Assembly: GCA_002425185.1 (NCBI GenBank) | Contig: DILT01000005.1 | Span: 1 to 51,967, forward strand | DNA length: 51,967 bases | Origin: Flammeovirgaceae bacterium UBA5585 | GTDB taxonomy: Bacteria; Bacteroidota; Bacteroidia; Cytophagales; Cyclobacteriaceae | Direction: 5' to 3' | Part shown: positions 9,755-17,994 of the stretch, in pieces | Numbering within the stretch: the stretch's first letter is position 1 | Layout of the letters: the number at the start of each line of letters is the position of its first letter | Made by a program: the position numbers and the translations under genes | Notes under the pieces: generated by a model | Told to the model about the DNA's origin: nothing | What the model saw: only the letters and a program-made list of their open reading frames with translations | Databases searched by the model: none

Positions 9755-9904
9755 CTAGAAAAGTGTATAAATAAAAGGTGCAACTGCAGATCCCCCACCA
9801 ATTACCAATAATACGCCAATGAAAATGAGCAGCAGAATAATTGGCGTTAACCACCATTTTTTCCTGGCTGCCATAAACTTCAGAATATCTTTAAGGAATT
9901 CCAT
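9755..9904 (-). CDS. DUF5989 family small membrane protein (49 residues)
   Basis: I translated this short frame by hand. It starts at ATG 9904 with MEFLKDILKFMAARKKWW, continues into one hydrophobic segment (LTPIILLLIFIGVLLVIGGG) and ends with SAVAPFIYTLF before TAG. This pattern (charged amphipathic start, RKKWW, one transmembrane helix, SAxAPFIYTLF end) is that of DUF5989, a roughly 50-residue family encoded beside carbamoyltransferases and SxtJ. It sits 31 bases after the carbamoyltransferase stop and 8 bases before the SxtJ GTG, exactly the expected order. Automated callers can miss it because of its size and because a longer SxtJ frame overlaps it. Function is unknown; a membrane anchor or partner for the carbamoyltransferase is an inference from constant co-location. 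Confidence 0.85.
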   Translation of the reverse strand: MEFLKDILKFMAARKKWWLTPIILLLIFIGVLLVIGGGSAVAPFIYTLF

Positions 9905-9935
9905 ACCAACTAGATTTTAGACCTGCAAATATACC

Positions 9936-11801
9936 CTAATCCAAGGTAAATTCTTCCTTCCAATTGTCTTTTTCTTGCCATTCGGGCTGAGCTTTTTTAT
10001 CAAAAACATAGTTCCCAACGACCAGATAATCCATCTCGGTGCGCATAAAACAACGATAGGCATCTTCGGGTGTGCAGATGATGGGTTCACCACGAACGTT
10101 GAAGCTGGTGTTCACCACAACCCCATAGCCAGTTAATTTTTTAAACGACTCAATGAGTTGGTAATACTTTGGATTGGTCTCTTTATGAACAGTTTGAATC
10201 CGTGCCGAGAAGTCGATATGGGTTATCGCGGGCATATCGGAACGTAAATGGTAGAGCTTGTCTTTTAAGGACATGGCGTTATAGCCTTTGGGTAGCGGCT
10301 TTCTTCTGTTTTGCACAACCGGTTGAACGAGTAGCATGTAAGGAGAAACTGAATCATGCTCAAAATAGGTGGAACACTCTTCAGCTAAAACCGATGGTGC
10401 GAACGGCCTGAACGATTCGCGGTATTTAATTTTCACATTGAGCTTCCGTTGCATTTCCGCACTTCGGGGGTCACCCAAAATACTTCGTCCGCCCAGCGCC
10501 CGCGGTCCGAATTCCATGCGTCCCTGCATCCAGCCTACAACATTATCTTCGGCTATCTTTCTAGCCACATACTCAGTGAGTTGGCTGTAGTCTGAGAAAT
10601 GCTGCGCTTTGCCATGGTATTTCCGGATTACCTTTTCTACATCAAAGTCGGAATATTCAGGTCCCAGATAGGAGCCTTTCATGGTATCCATAGCAGCTGG
10701 TATTTTCCGGTCTTGACCGAAATAAATATGATACGCGGCTTGTGCAGCACCAAGGGCACCACCGGCATCCCCGGCTGCCGGCTGAATAAACACGTTGTCA
10801 AATATTTTGGTGTTCAGTAACTTACCATTAGCCACACAATTTAACGCTACACCTCCTGCCAGGCATAAGTTCTTTGATCCGGTAAGTCGCTGCGCTTCCT
10901 TCCCCATTAAAATGACCGATTCCTCCGTAATTTTTTGAATAGCTAACCCTAGATTGCAATGATGGGCCTGAAGTTCATCTTCTGGCTTGCGGGCTTTAAA
11001 GCCGAACAGCTTTTCCCATTTGTCTTCGTGCACCATCCGCAACCCGGTAGAGTAATTAAAGTACTCCTGATCTAACCAGACAGAACCATCTTCTTTTATG
11101 GAAATGAGTTTTTCCTTGATAATGGAAACAAACCGGTTTACTTCCTCACTATCCGGTACACCGTAAGGGGCCAACCCCATGAGTTTATATTCTCCTGAGT
11201 TGACTTTGAAGCCAAGAAAGTAGGTAAAGGCAGAATATAGTAAGCCCAAGGAATGGGGAAACTTAAGTTCTTTAAGAATTTTAATATCCTTTCCGGTGCC
11301 GTGGCAAATGGATGCTGTCGCCCATTCCCCAACGCCATCAATCGTCATAATAGCAGACTCCTCAAAGGGCGAAGAATAAAAGGCACTGGCAGCATGGGAG
11401 AGGTGATGCTCCGGGAAAAGAAGTTTAATCTTCTTCTTATCCATGTTTTCATCAATCTTGCCCAGTTCTTCCATAATGAGCCTTTTGAGAAACATCTTTT
11501 CCCTTAACCACACAGGTATGGCGGTAATGAAAGACGATAACCCCTTGGGGGCAAATGCATAATAGGTTTCCAGAAGACGCTCAAACTTCAATAGAGGTTT
11601 GTCGTAAAAGGCGATGGCATCAAGTTTATCCAGGGAGGTACCGGCATATTCCAGGCAAAATTTAACGGCATTTGACGGGAATCCCGGGTCATGTTTTTTA
11701 CGGGTGAAACGCTCTTCCTGGGCTGCGGCTATAATTTCACCATCTTCAATAATGGCAGCTGCGGAGTCGTGATAGAATGCGGAAATGCCTAGGATTTTCA
11801 T
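9936..11801 (-). CDS. NodU/TobZ-type carbamoyltransferase
   Basis: The 621-residue protein is a full-length carbamoyltransferase of the NodU/CmcH/TobZ family. The N-terminal Kae1-like domain starts MKILGISAFYHDSAAAIIED and carries the metal-binding histidines in PEHHLSHAASAFY (H132, H133, H136) and a TIDGVGEWAT phosphate loop (D155). Further family motifs are LAGGVALNCVANGK and GRMEFGPRALGGRSILGDPR. The C-terminal YrdC-like half has ESFRPFAPSVL and NTSFNVRGEPIICTPEDA. These enzymes make carbamoyl-adenylate from carbamoyl phosphate and ATP and transfer the carbamoyl group to a hydroxyl, often on a sugar. It is the first gene of a five-gene operon with DUF5989, SxtJ, UbiA and HAD genes. The acceptor is probably a sugar or lipid-linked sugar of the neighbouring polysaccharide, which is inferred from context. 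Confidence 0.92.
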   Translation of the reverse strand: MKILGISAFYHDSAAAIIEDGEIIAAAQEERFTRKKHDPGFPSNAVKFCLEYAGTSLDKLDAIAFYDKPLLKFERLLETYYAFAPKGLSSFITAIPVWLREKMFLKRLIMEELGKIDENMDKKKIKLLFPEHHLSHAASAFYSSPFEESAIMTIDGVGEWATASICHGTGKDIKILKELKFPHSLGLLYSAFTYFLGFKVNSGEYKLMGLAPYGVPDSEEVNRFVSIIKEKLISIKEDGSVWLDQEYFNYSTGLRMVHEDKWEKLFGFKARKPEDELQAHHCNLGLAIQKITEESVILMGKEAQRLTGSKNLCLAGGVALNCVANGKLLNTKIFDNVFIQPAAGDAGGALGAAQAAYHIYFGQDRKIPAAMDTMKGSYLGPEYSDFDVEKVIRKYHGKAQHFSDYSQLTEYVARKIAEDNVVGWMQGRMEFGPRALGGRSILGDPRSAEMQRKLNVKIKYRESFRPFAPSVLAEECSTYFEHDSVSPYMLLVQPVVQNRRKPLPKGYNAMSLKDKLYHLRSDMPAITHIDFSARIQTVHKETNPKYYQLIESFKKLTGYGVVVNTSFNVRGEPIICTPEDAYRCFMRTEMDYLVVGNYVFDKKAQPEWQEKDNWKEEFTLD

Positions 11802-11815
11802 GATTTAAATAGGTA

Positions 11816-11843
11816 CAAAGAGAGAATATTAAAACTTCTGCAA
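11816..11843 (-). promoter_or_regulatory. Weak candidate Bacteroidota promoter for the carbamoyltransferase operon
   Basis: Read on the minus strand, a TTG (11841-11843) is followed after 17 bases by TCTCTTTG (11816-11823). That matches 7 of 8 positions of the Bacteroidota -7 box TAnnTTTG with acceptable spacing. The start codon is 15 bases further on, so the leader would be very short. This is pattern matching only. Confidence 0.3.
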
Positions 11844-11946
11844 GAATTATTTTGTTGATTTACATGGTTCATTTATGTCATAGGGGGACTTTAAGCATAT
11901 ATTAATCTGCGAATTTAATGGATTTGATTGTAAGCTTAAAGAAATC

Positions 11947-11968
11947 AGATTCTTTCGAGGTAGAATCT
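11947..11968. promoter_or_regulatory. Inverted repeat in the divergent intergenic region (possible operator)
   Basis: AGATTCT (11947-11953) and AGAATCT (11962-11968) are perfect 7-base inverted arms separated by 8 bases. The site lies in the 288-base region between the divergently transcribed carbamoyltransferase operon and the exopolysaccharide co-polymerase gene, about 90 bases upstream of the latter's promoter box. It could be a regulator binding site or chance; no regulator gene lies nearby. Confidence 0.25.
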
Positions 11969-12058
11969 TTCTGAGCCAGTTTTCAATCGATTCCGTACTA
12001 AGTATAGTCGGGCGGTTGTGGTCCTCTAAAAGGGGTATACAATGGCATAAAAATGTGG

Positions 12059-12066
12059 TATCTTTG
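12059..12066 (+). promoter_or_regulatory. Bacteroidota -7 box upstream of the co-polymerase gene
   Basis: TATCTTTG is a full match to the TAnnTTTG -7 consensus, 23 bases before the ATG at 12090. No clear TTG -33 element is seen at the usual spacing. The same TATCTTTG word precedes the flippase gene at 15019. Confidence 0.45.
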
Positions 12067-12089
12067 CTAGCGGTTAACAGTTGGCTAAT

Positions 12090-14303
12090 ATGGATATTCT
12101 GTTTCTTTTAAAGGTCATTTGGAGAAAGAAGTGGTTATGGATAATCATTCCAATTATTGCCAGTGGTGCTGCCTACTTCTTTACTCTTAATCAAGTTCAC
12201 AAATATAGGGCATCAACCCAATTGGCCACCGGATTTACCATGAACGATCAGGTTCATTTGAAAGAGGAGTGGTTTAATCCAAGGGATGCTGACATAAAAT
12301 TCAGTAATCTTTTGAGTTCAATGAATGCGGGGGCACCCATCAACTTTGTTCAGTATAGATTATTGTTGCATGATTTGAATGAAAAGAATATTCCTTTTCA
12401 TCGGCCTGATCCGGAGAAACTTCAAACTGATCTTGAGGAAATCAGTTATGTCAGAAATCTGGTAACTTCAATGCTGGATAGTTTGAAACCTTTGTCCACC
12501 TCATCCCAAGGTTATCCGGTTATCAGAAAGTTTTTGTCGGCATACAGCTATGATTATTTAGTCATAAGATCAAACCTATTTATAAACCGTATTCCAAATA
12601 CTGACTTTATTCAGGTGGATTATGTTTCTGATAATCCACAGTTGTCAGCATTAGCCGCCAATGCATTTTGTGAAGAATTCATTCGATTTAGTCGTTCGTT
12701 AACAACAGAACGTGCCGGGGAATCAGTGGATTTCTTGAATTATCTGGTTATCCAAAAAAAATCCGAACTTGATGAAAAGCTGGAAACCCAAAGATTATTT
12801 AAAACCAGTAATAGTCTTTTTAGCGTTGAGAAGGAAGGAGAGAATAAACTTGGACAACTAACCGATCTTGAGAAGCAGCGTGATGAAATTAGAAGTTCAC
12901 TTTACCGTATTGAACTAACCAGGGGAAACTTAACGAGGCAGCTAAATGGATTAAGTGGAAACTCTGCGAGTCTTCCTGATAATCAGAAGATCATTGAATT
13001 GCGGAATACGATCAACATGTTAAATGATCGATACATTACCGGGGGTCAAGTGGATAATATGTTAAGAGATTCCATCAGTTATCTGCGCGAGCAGCTGAGA
13101 ATTCAAACCATGAATAGCGGAAATAGTCAGGCTACCCCCTCCTTGTCAAAGGTTGAGATTCAAAATAGCCTTAATGATTTGGACGTAGAGTATCAGGTAG
13201 CGAGAACGAATTTATATACGGTTGAAGCAAAGATCAGAAATCTGCAATATAGTTTTTCCGGTTATGCGTCCAAGGAAGCGAAACTGGCTGCAATTCAGCA
13301 AGAGGTTGATCTTGCTTCTCAGGAATATTTAGAAGCAGTCGGAAAATTTAATGAAGCAAAAAATAAGCTCCTGGCATCAAATACACTTAGACAGGTTTCA
13401 GCAGCATTTCCTCCTCAGGATCCAATATCAAATAAACGTTTAATGATTGTTGGGTTGGCTGGATTTAGCAGTTTTTCACTTTGTATTTTTGTTATTGTGC
13501 TGCTAGAGTTTCTTGATCAATCCATTCGATCTGTAGATAAGTTTAATTCAATTGTCAATCTACCATTGATTGGTTCTGTAATCAAATTGAATGTTAATAA
13601 TTTTAACATACCACAAGTCTTCAATCAATCAGGAAGTGAAAAAGGGGAGTTATTCAAGTCAATTTTACGAAAGCTGCGGCATGAAATCGTTTCGCTTAAT
13701 TCCTCTGTACTGTTAGTGACGAGTTTACGTAAAAGTGAGGGAAAGACCTTCATAATCATCGCCTTATCATATATATTGAGTTTGGTCAATAAACGTGTGT
13801 TGATTGTTGATACGAATTTCAGGAATAACATTCTTTCGCGAACGATGCCTAAAGATCAGGCAAAAATTAAATCCATAGAAAACCGAAAACCTGTCGCTGG
13901 TTTTTTGACTTCAGCTACACAGCAAAAAGTGGATGAAGAAGAGGATAACGAGATGGCTTACGAGTTGATAACGCCAACAATTTATAAGAATGTATTCATT
14001 GTAACAAATGCTGGCGGTGGCGCTGCTTCACCGGCTGAAATACTAAGCGGTAGAAATTTCAAAAGTTTAATTGACGGCTTTAAGGCAAATTTTGATTACA
14101 TTATTTTAGAAGGTGGTGCCTTAAATGACTATGCTGACACAAAAGAGCTTGTTCAATACGTGGATAAAGTTATTACAATTTTCTCTGCGCAATCGGTTAT
14201 ATCTCAACAAGATCGCGAATCAACCCATTACCTGAATTCGTTAGGCAATAAATTTGGTGGCTGCATTCTTAACCGCATTGATCCAAAGGACTATAAATTG
14301 TAG
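12090..14303 (+). CDS. Wzz/GumC-type polysaccharide co-polymerase with degenerate tyrosine-kinase domain
   Basis: The protein is about 737 residues from the ATG at 12090; a TTG nine bases earlier is a less likely start. An N-terminal Wzz domain has a first membrane helix (WLWIIIPIIASGAAYFF), a long periplasmic region with coiled-coil segments of about residues 210-450, and a second helix (LMIVGLAGFSSFSLCIFVIV). The cytoplasmic C-terminal part resembles a bacterial tyrosine kinase. It keeps a Walker A motif (SEGKT near residue 550), but Walker A-prime is VDTNFR instead of DxD, and the Walker B site is ILEGGA instead of an Asp-containing motif. There is no C-terminal tyrosine cluster. Such proteins set polysaccharide chain length with Wzy and Wzx. 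I infer a structural role with reduced or absent kinase activity. Confidence 0.85.
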   Translation: MDILFLLKVIWRKKWLWIIIPIIASGAAYFFTLNQVHKYRASTQLATGFTMNDQVHLKEEWFNPRDADIKFSNLLSSMNAGAPINFVQYRLLLHDLNEKNIPFHRPDPEKLQTDLEEISYVRNLVTSMLDSLKPLSTSSQGYPVIRKFLSAYSYDYLVIRSNLFINRIPNTDFIQVDYVSDNPQLSALAANAFCEEFIRFSRSLTTERAGESVDFLNYLVIQKKSELDEKLETQRLFKTSNSLFSVEKEGENKLGQLTDLEKQRDEIRSSLYRIELTRGNLTRQLNGLSGNSASLPDNQKIIELRNTINMLNDRYITGGQVDNMLRDSISYLREQLRIQTMNSGNSQATPSLSKVEIQNSLNDLDVEYQVARTNLYTVEAKIRNLQYSFSGYASKEAKLAAIQQEVDLASQEYLEAVGKFNEAKNKLLASNTLRQVSAAFPPQDPISNKRLMIVGLAGFSSFSLCIFVIVLLEFLDQSIRSVDKFNSIVNLPLIGSVIKLNVNNFNIPQVFNQSGSEKGELFKSILRKLRHEIVSLNSSVLLVTSLRKSEGKTFIIIALSYILSLVNKRVLIVDTNFRNNILSRTMPKDQAKIKSIENRKPVAGFLTSATQQKVDEEEDNEMAYELITPTIYKNVFIVTNAGGGAASPAEILSGRNFKSLIDGFKANFDYIILEGGALNDYADTKELVQYVDKVITIFSAQSVISQQDRESTHYLNSLGNKFGGCILNRIDPKDYKL

Positions 14304-14311
14304 GGTCTATT

Positions 14312-14875
14312 TTAGTTGGATTCAATATGTTGATTAAATTCCTTCTCCTTCTCCGTGAGGACACGCTTAACAATTGCCTTAGCTGTTTCAAAATCGATTA
14401 GGTTATTATTCCGGTATTCATTTGCTTTTTGAATCGCTTTTTGAAGTACATGAACATCTGCTTTCTTTCGGAAAGGCTCTCGAAGAAGCTCAACATCAAA
14501 ATCAACAGGAAAATGCTTCTTGGCCAGATCAAATACCTGGTCTGAAGATTTTATTTCGCCTAACCTGTTAAGATCATCTAGCAGTAAATTGGCTTTATTT
14601 TCAGTTACTTCATCTATCGCTTTTAGAAGTTGATCAAGTGTAATGTTTGATGCATGAATATCTTTAATAACATCTTTTGATAGCTGGTTTGTTTGAGTCT
14701 TTACTTTTTTTATTTTTTCCGAAATCTTCTTGGGTAGAAAGGCAGGCTCAGTTTCCTTAAGAAGTTCATTTGCTATTATTGTTGGGGCATACTGTTTGTA
14801 TAACACATATCCTATCAATGTAATTGTAGCGAGAATTACGATAACTAATATTATTTTTTTGCTTATCATGCTCAT
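14312..14875 (-). CDS. Membrane-anchored coiled-coil protein of unknown function
   Basis: I do not recognise this 187-residue protein. It starts with a short basic stretch and one strong hydrophobic helix (ILVIVILATITLIGYVLY) at residues of about 9-27, with no cleavage-like site, so an N-terminal inner-membrane anchor is likely. The remainder is highly charged and helical, rich in Lys, Glu and Leu, consistent with an extended or coiled-coil periplasmic domain. It is on the strand opposite the polysaccharide genes and converges on the co-polymerase with only 8 bases between stops. Its upstream region is shared with the flippase promoter. A role in envelope or polysaccharide assembly is suggested by position only. 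Confidence 0.7.
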   Translation of the reverse strand: MSMISKKIILVIVILATITLIGYVLYKQYAPTIIANELLKETEPAFLPKKISEKIKKVKTQTNQLSKDVIKDIHASNITLDQLLKAIDEVTENKANLLLDDLNRLGEIKSSDQVFDLAKKHFPVDFDVELLREPFRKKADVHVLQKAIQKANEYRNNNLIDFETAKAIVKRVLTEKEKEFNQHIESN

Positions 14876-14993
14876 GTTTATCTTACTATAACCAAAACCG
14901 TGTTAATTAAATGCTTAATGTAAGCCGTTGCGATTTGGTCTTAAGTGTACGTAACTATATTTGATTTCATAAATATATGGTTACAATAGATTT

Positions 14994-15026
14994 TTGTCAA
15001 AGTTACAGAATCAAGGATTATCTTTG
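14994..15026 (+). promoter_or_regulatory. Candidate promoter of the flippase gene
   Basis: A TTG at 14994-14996 (within TTTTTG) is followed after 22 bases by TATCTTTG (15019-15026), a full match to the Bacteroidota -7 box. The ATG at 15041 is 14 bases downstream. Confidence 0.5.
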
Positions 15027-15040
15027 CCATAAATCTGTTC

Positions 15041-16396
15041 ATGTTGGCAGCACATAGGCGTTCGGTTAATTGGATAAATCACGGAGCATTCTCTCTGTTA
15101 AATCAGGTATCTGCTGTTCTATTAGGATTTGGTAGTATCTTTTTTTTGGTACGAATTATACCTCCTTCTGAAGTTGGGGTTTGGGTATTGTTCACCAGTG
15201 TGGGAGGTATATTGGAGACGTTGAGAATCGGTTTTATTCGCACTCCTTTTGTAAGTATGTTGGTTGTGGCTGACGAGCGGGATTATTCAAAAATTATCCT
15301 GAACTCACTTATTCTCCATATTTTATTGACCTGCCTGATTGGTGTTCTGTTGATTGCATCCGCAGAACTGCTGGCGAAGTTTTGGTATGCCGAAAACCTT
15401 GAACTGCTTTTTTATATTTATTCAGTCAATTCCTTTGTTTTAATTGCATTTTTTCATTTTGAATATTTATTACAGTCAAAACTTGAGTTCAAAGCAATCT
15501 TTATTGCAAATTTTGTCAGGTTGTTTATACTTTTTGCCTATATCTTAGGCTATTATATTATTGACAAGCAGCCTTCATTGGTTGAGTTAGCCAGCGTACA
15601 AATTTTCTCTACAATTGTAGCCTCTGTTTTCTCATTTCAATTGATAAAAGGCCAGATGCCCACGCTTACCAGGAGTCTATTCGATATTGCTATTCTTAAA
15701 AAATTGTTCCATTTGGGTAAGTACACGTTTGGAACAAATATTAGCTCAATGCTCATTAAGAATACCGACAGTTGGATGATTGGCCGATTAATCTCTACTG
15801 CTGGAGTAGCCATGTATAATCCTGCATTGCGAATTTCAAACATTGTTGAAGTACCTACACTGGCTATTGCTAATATTGTATTTCCGCAAGTTGGAAATAA
15901 AATGCGCGAGTCTGGGGTTGAAGGTGTTCAAGCAATATATTATAAATCGGTTAGCCTAATATTGGCCGTTATGCTACCTGTAGTGCTTCCGGTTTACTTT
16001 ATGGCCGAATTCATAATTATGATCCTTTTTGGTGCCGAGTATATGGAGGCGGTTCCTATCTTGCAAGTCACCATCTTTTACACCGTTCTTGTGCCCTTTA
16101 GTCGGCAATTTGGAACAATTATGGATGCGTTACAGATGCCAAAGTTGAATTTTTACATATCCTTGCTTATGGCCATTCTTAATGTTGTGTTGAACTACTA
16201 TTTATTACAATCTTTTGGTGTGATTGGTGCCGCGTACAGTACAGTTATATCGTTCTGTTTTATTTTTATTGTTTGTCAGGCTATTCTTTATTACAAATTT
16301 AAAATCAATACCTTGAAAGTTTTTGTAGAGTTAATCTCTTGGTATACTTACGGATGGCATTTTTTGAGGTCATGGTTAAGCGGTAAGGTAAGCTGA
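15041..16396 (+). CDS. wzx: Wzx-type polysaccharide flippase (MATE/MVF superfamily)
   Basis: The 451-residue protein has about 12 to 14 hydrophobic helices and the usual length of Wzx flippases. Family-like features are the N-terminal INHGAFSLLNQVSAVLLGFG, a VRIIPPSEVGVWVLFTSVGG segment, and the central KNTDSWMIGRLISTAGVAMY motif, in which a charged pair sits in a membrane helix. It would move undecaprenyl-linked repeat units from the cytoplasmic to the periplasmic face of the inner membrane. It has its own promoter-like sequence and is followed by a Wzy/WaaL-type gene after 161 bases. The substrate is inferred to be the glycan made by this locus. Confidence 0.85.
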   Translation: MLAAHRRSVNWINHGAFSLLNQVSAVLLGFGSIFFLVRIIPPSEVGVWVLFTSVGGILETLRIGFIRTPFVSMLVVADERDYSKIILNSLILHILLTCLIGVLLIASAELLAKFWYAENLELLFYIYSVNSFVLIAFFHFEYLLQSKLEFKAIFIANFVRLFILFAYILGYYIIDKQPSLVELASVQIFSTIVASVFSFQLIKGQMPTLTRSLFDIAILKKLFHLGKYTFGTNISSMLIKNTDSWMIGRLISTAGVAMYNPALRISNIVEVPTLAIANIVFPQVGNKMRESGVEGVQAIYYKSVSLILAVMLPVVLPVYFMAEFIIMILFGAEYMEAVPILQVTIFYTVLVPFSRQFGTIMDALQMPKLNFYISLLMAILNVVLNYYLLQSFGVIGAAYSTVISFCFIFIVCQAILYYKFKINTLKVFVELISWYTYGWHFLRSWLSGKVS

Positions 16397-16483
16397 TAGG
16401 ATATTTGTATTTTATTCCTAAGATAGAAAAGGTGTCGTTTTAAAATTGCAATTTGTTTGAGCAAAAAATTTACAGAAAGGGAC

Positions 16484-16511
16484 TTGGTTAGGGTAGCGGT
16501 TATTGTATTTG
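16484..16511 (+). promoter_or_regulatory. Weak candidate promoter before the O-antigen ligase/polymerase gene
   Basis: TTG at 16484-16486 and TGTATTTG at 16504-16511 (7 of 8 matches to TAnnTTTG) are separated by 17 bases. The start codon is at 16558. The rest of the 161-base gap shows nothing distinctive. Confidence 0.3.
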
Positions 16512-16557
16512 TAATAACGGTTTACCTTTTCATGCTACTCAAAATTGTTATCCTCAA

Positions 16558-17982
16558 ATGAAGTCGCGTGCTATCACCTTCCTTATCGTGTTGGCAGTAG
16601 CTGTTATCTCAGTAGCAGTATCTTATTTTATTGCAACAGGTACAATTATAATTGGGCCGTTGATAATCCTGGGAGTTTTTGGTTTTTTTATTGTAAGTGC
16701 TATTGTGTATGACTTTAGCATTGGAGTATATATACTTTTTTTGATGGGCACATTTATGTTTTATGTTGCCCGCATTATAACAACACCCATTCCCTTTGGT
16801 ATTTTTTATGATGCTTTGGTTGTGATAACATTTGCGGGTATTTTCCTGAACATCAAACAACAAAAGGACTGGACTTCCTTTAATAATGTTTTTACCTTTT
16901 TCTTTATTGTTATTACCGCATATCAAATACTCCAGCTTTTTAATCCAAATGCAGTTTCAATAAGTGGTTGGTTGGTTTCTATGCGTAATAATACCTCGCT
17001 GTTATTATACATTATTTTTTTTCAACTCTTCATAGCAATAAAAAATATTAAGTCATTCACCGTGCTCTGGTTGGGTATTGCCTTCATTGTTGCGCTTTAT
17101 GGGATTTACCAGGAAATGTTCGGGTTAACGGGTTTTGAATGGCGGTGGATTTATGAAGCACCTGGTCGTTTTGAGCTTTTTTTTGTTTGGGGCACTATGC
17201 GAAAGTTTTCTTTTCTTTCTGATCCTGCTGCCTATGGCATGTTTCTTTCCTTTAGTTGTTTAGCCTTAATAGCTTTGGCATTCGGCCCATATAAGCTGCA
17301 TTGGAAATTTATTTTTATTGCAGCATCAATTATTGTTTTCATAGCCATGCTTTATTCCGGTACCCGCACAGCAACTGCTATGGTAGCTATAGGGCTTTTG
17401 TTTTTGATTTTATTAAACATTAACAGCACAAAAGTCATCCTGTTTTCTATGGTTATTGTATTTGCGGGTGGAATTGTATTCTTCGGGCCTTTCTATAGTC
17501 CTGAAATAATTCGACTCCGCTCTACATTTACCCCATCTGAAGATGCTTCTATGGGCGTCCGGGATTATAAGCGGCTCCGCTGGCAATATTATATTCAGCG
17601 GCATCCAATTGGTGGTGGGTTAATGACCACTGGATTAAGTGGGCAGGCCTATTCTCCAGGGCATCCATTGGCAGGAGATTGGGATCCCGATAGTGGTTAT
17701 CTTGCAACCGCACTGGAGCTTGGATGGATTGGATTAATAATTTTTATATCTTTCTTTGCTATAGTGATGATTAAGGGAATAAACAACCAATTTTTAATCA
17801 TGGATCCATTGCTTCGGAATTTAAACCTGGTGTATACGGTGCCGTTTTTTGCTTTATCAGTGGGACATTTTACCCAACATGCAATGTTTTCAAGGCCTGC
17901 TAACCTCATTGTTATTGCTACGTATGCACTGTTAATTCGCTTACCCCAATTCGACAGACTAAAAACAGATAAATTTGTTTAA
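16558..17982 (+). CDS. O-antigen ligase/polymerase family protein (Wzy_C)
   Basis: The 474-residue polytopic membrane protein has about 11 to 12 helices. It carries the Wzy_C/WaaL signatures: YSGTRTATAMVAIGLLFL, a large periplasmic loop after ILFSMVIVFAGGIVFFGPFY, and the motif HPIGGGLMTTGLSGQ followed by DPDSGYLATALELGWIG. The latter corresponds to the conserved Gly-rich and H/D-x-x-x-L-x-x-x-x-E-x-G regions. Members either polymerise repeat units (Wzy) or attach them to an acceptor such as lipid A-core (WaaL), and sequence alone does not separate the two. Position between a Wzx and a TolC-like gene favours polymerase or a ligase in a Wzx/Wzy pathway. The next gene starts 12 bases after the stop. 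Confidence 0.85.
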   Translation: MKSRAITFLIVLAVAVISVAVSYFIATGTIIIGPLIILGVFGFFIVSAIVYDFSIGVYILFLMGTFMFYVARIITTPIPFGIFYDALVVITFAGIFLNIKQQKDWTSFNNVFTFFFIVITAYQILQLFNPNAVSISGWLVSMRNNTSLLLYIIFFQLFIAIKNIKSFTVLWLGIAFIVALYGIYQEMFGLTGFEWRWIYEAPGRFELFFVWGTMRKFSFLSDPAAYGMFLSFSCLALIALAFGPYKLHWKFIFIAASIIVFIAMLYSGTRTATAMVAIGLLFLILLNINSTKVILFSMVIVFAGGIVFFGPFYSPEIIRLRSTFTPSEDASMGVRDYKRLRWQYYIQRHPIGGGLMTTGLSGQAYSPGHPLAGDWDPDSGYLATALELGWIGLIIFISFFAIVMIKGINNQFLIMDPLLRNLNLVYTVPFFALSVGHFTQHAMFSRPANLIVIATYALLIRLPQFDRLKTDKFV

Positions 17983-17994
17983 ACTATAACGACT

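Noticed and set aside
9747..9857. ATG at 9857 as the start of the SxtJ-like protein
   Set aside because: The extension covers most of the DUF5989-like gene in another frame and has no family resemblance; GTG at 9746 fits better.
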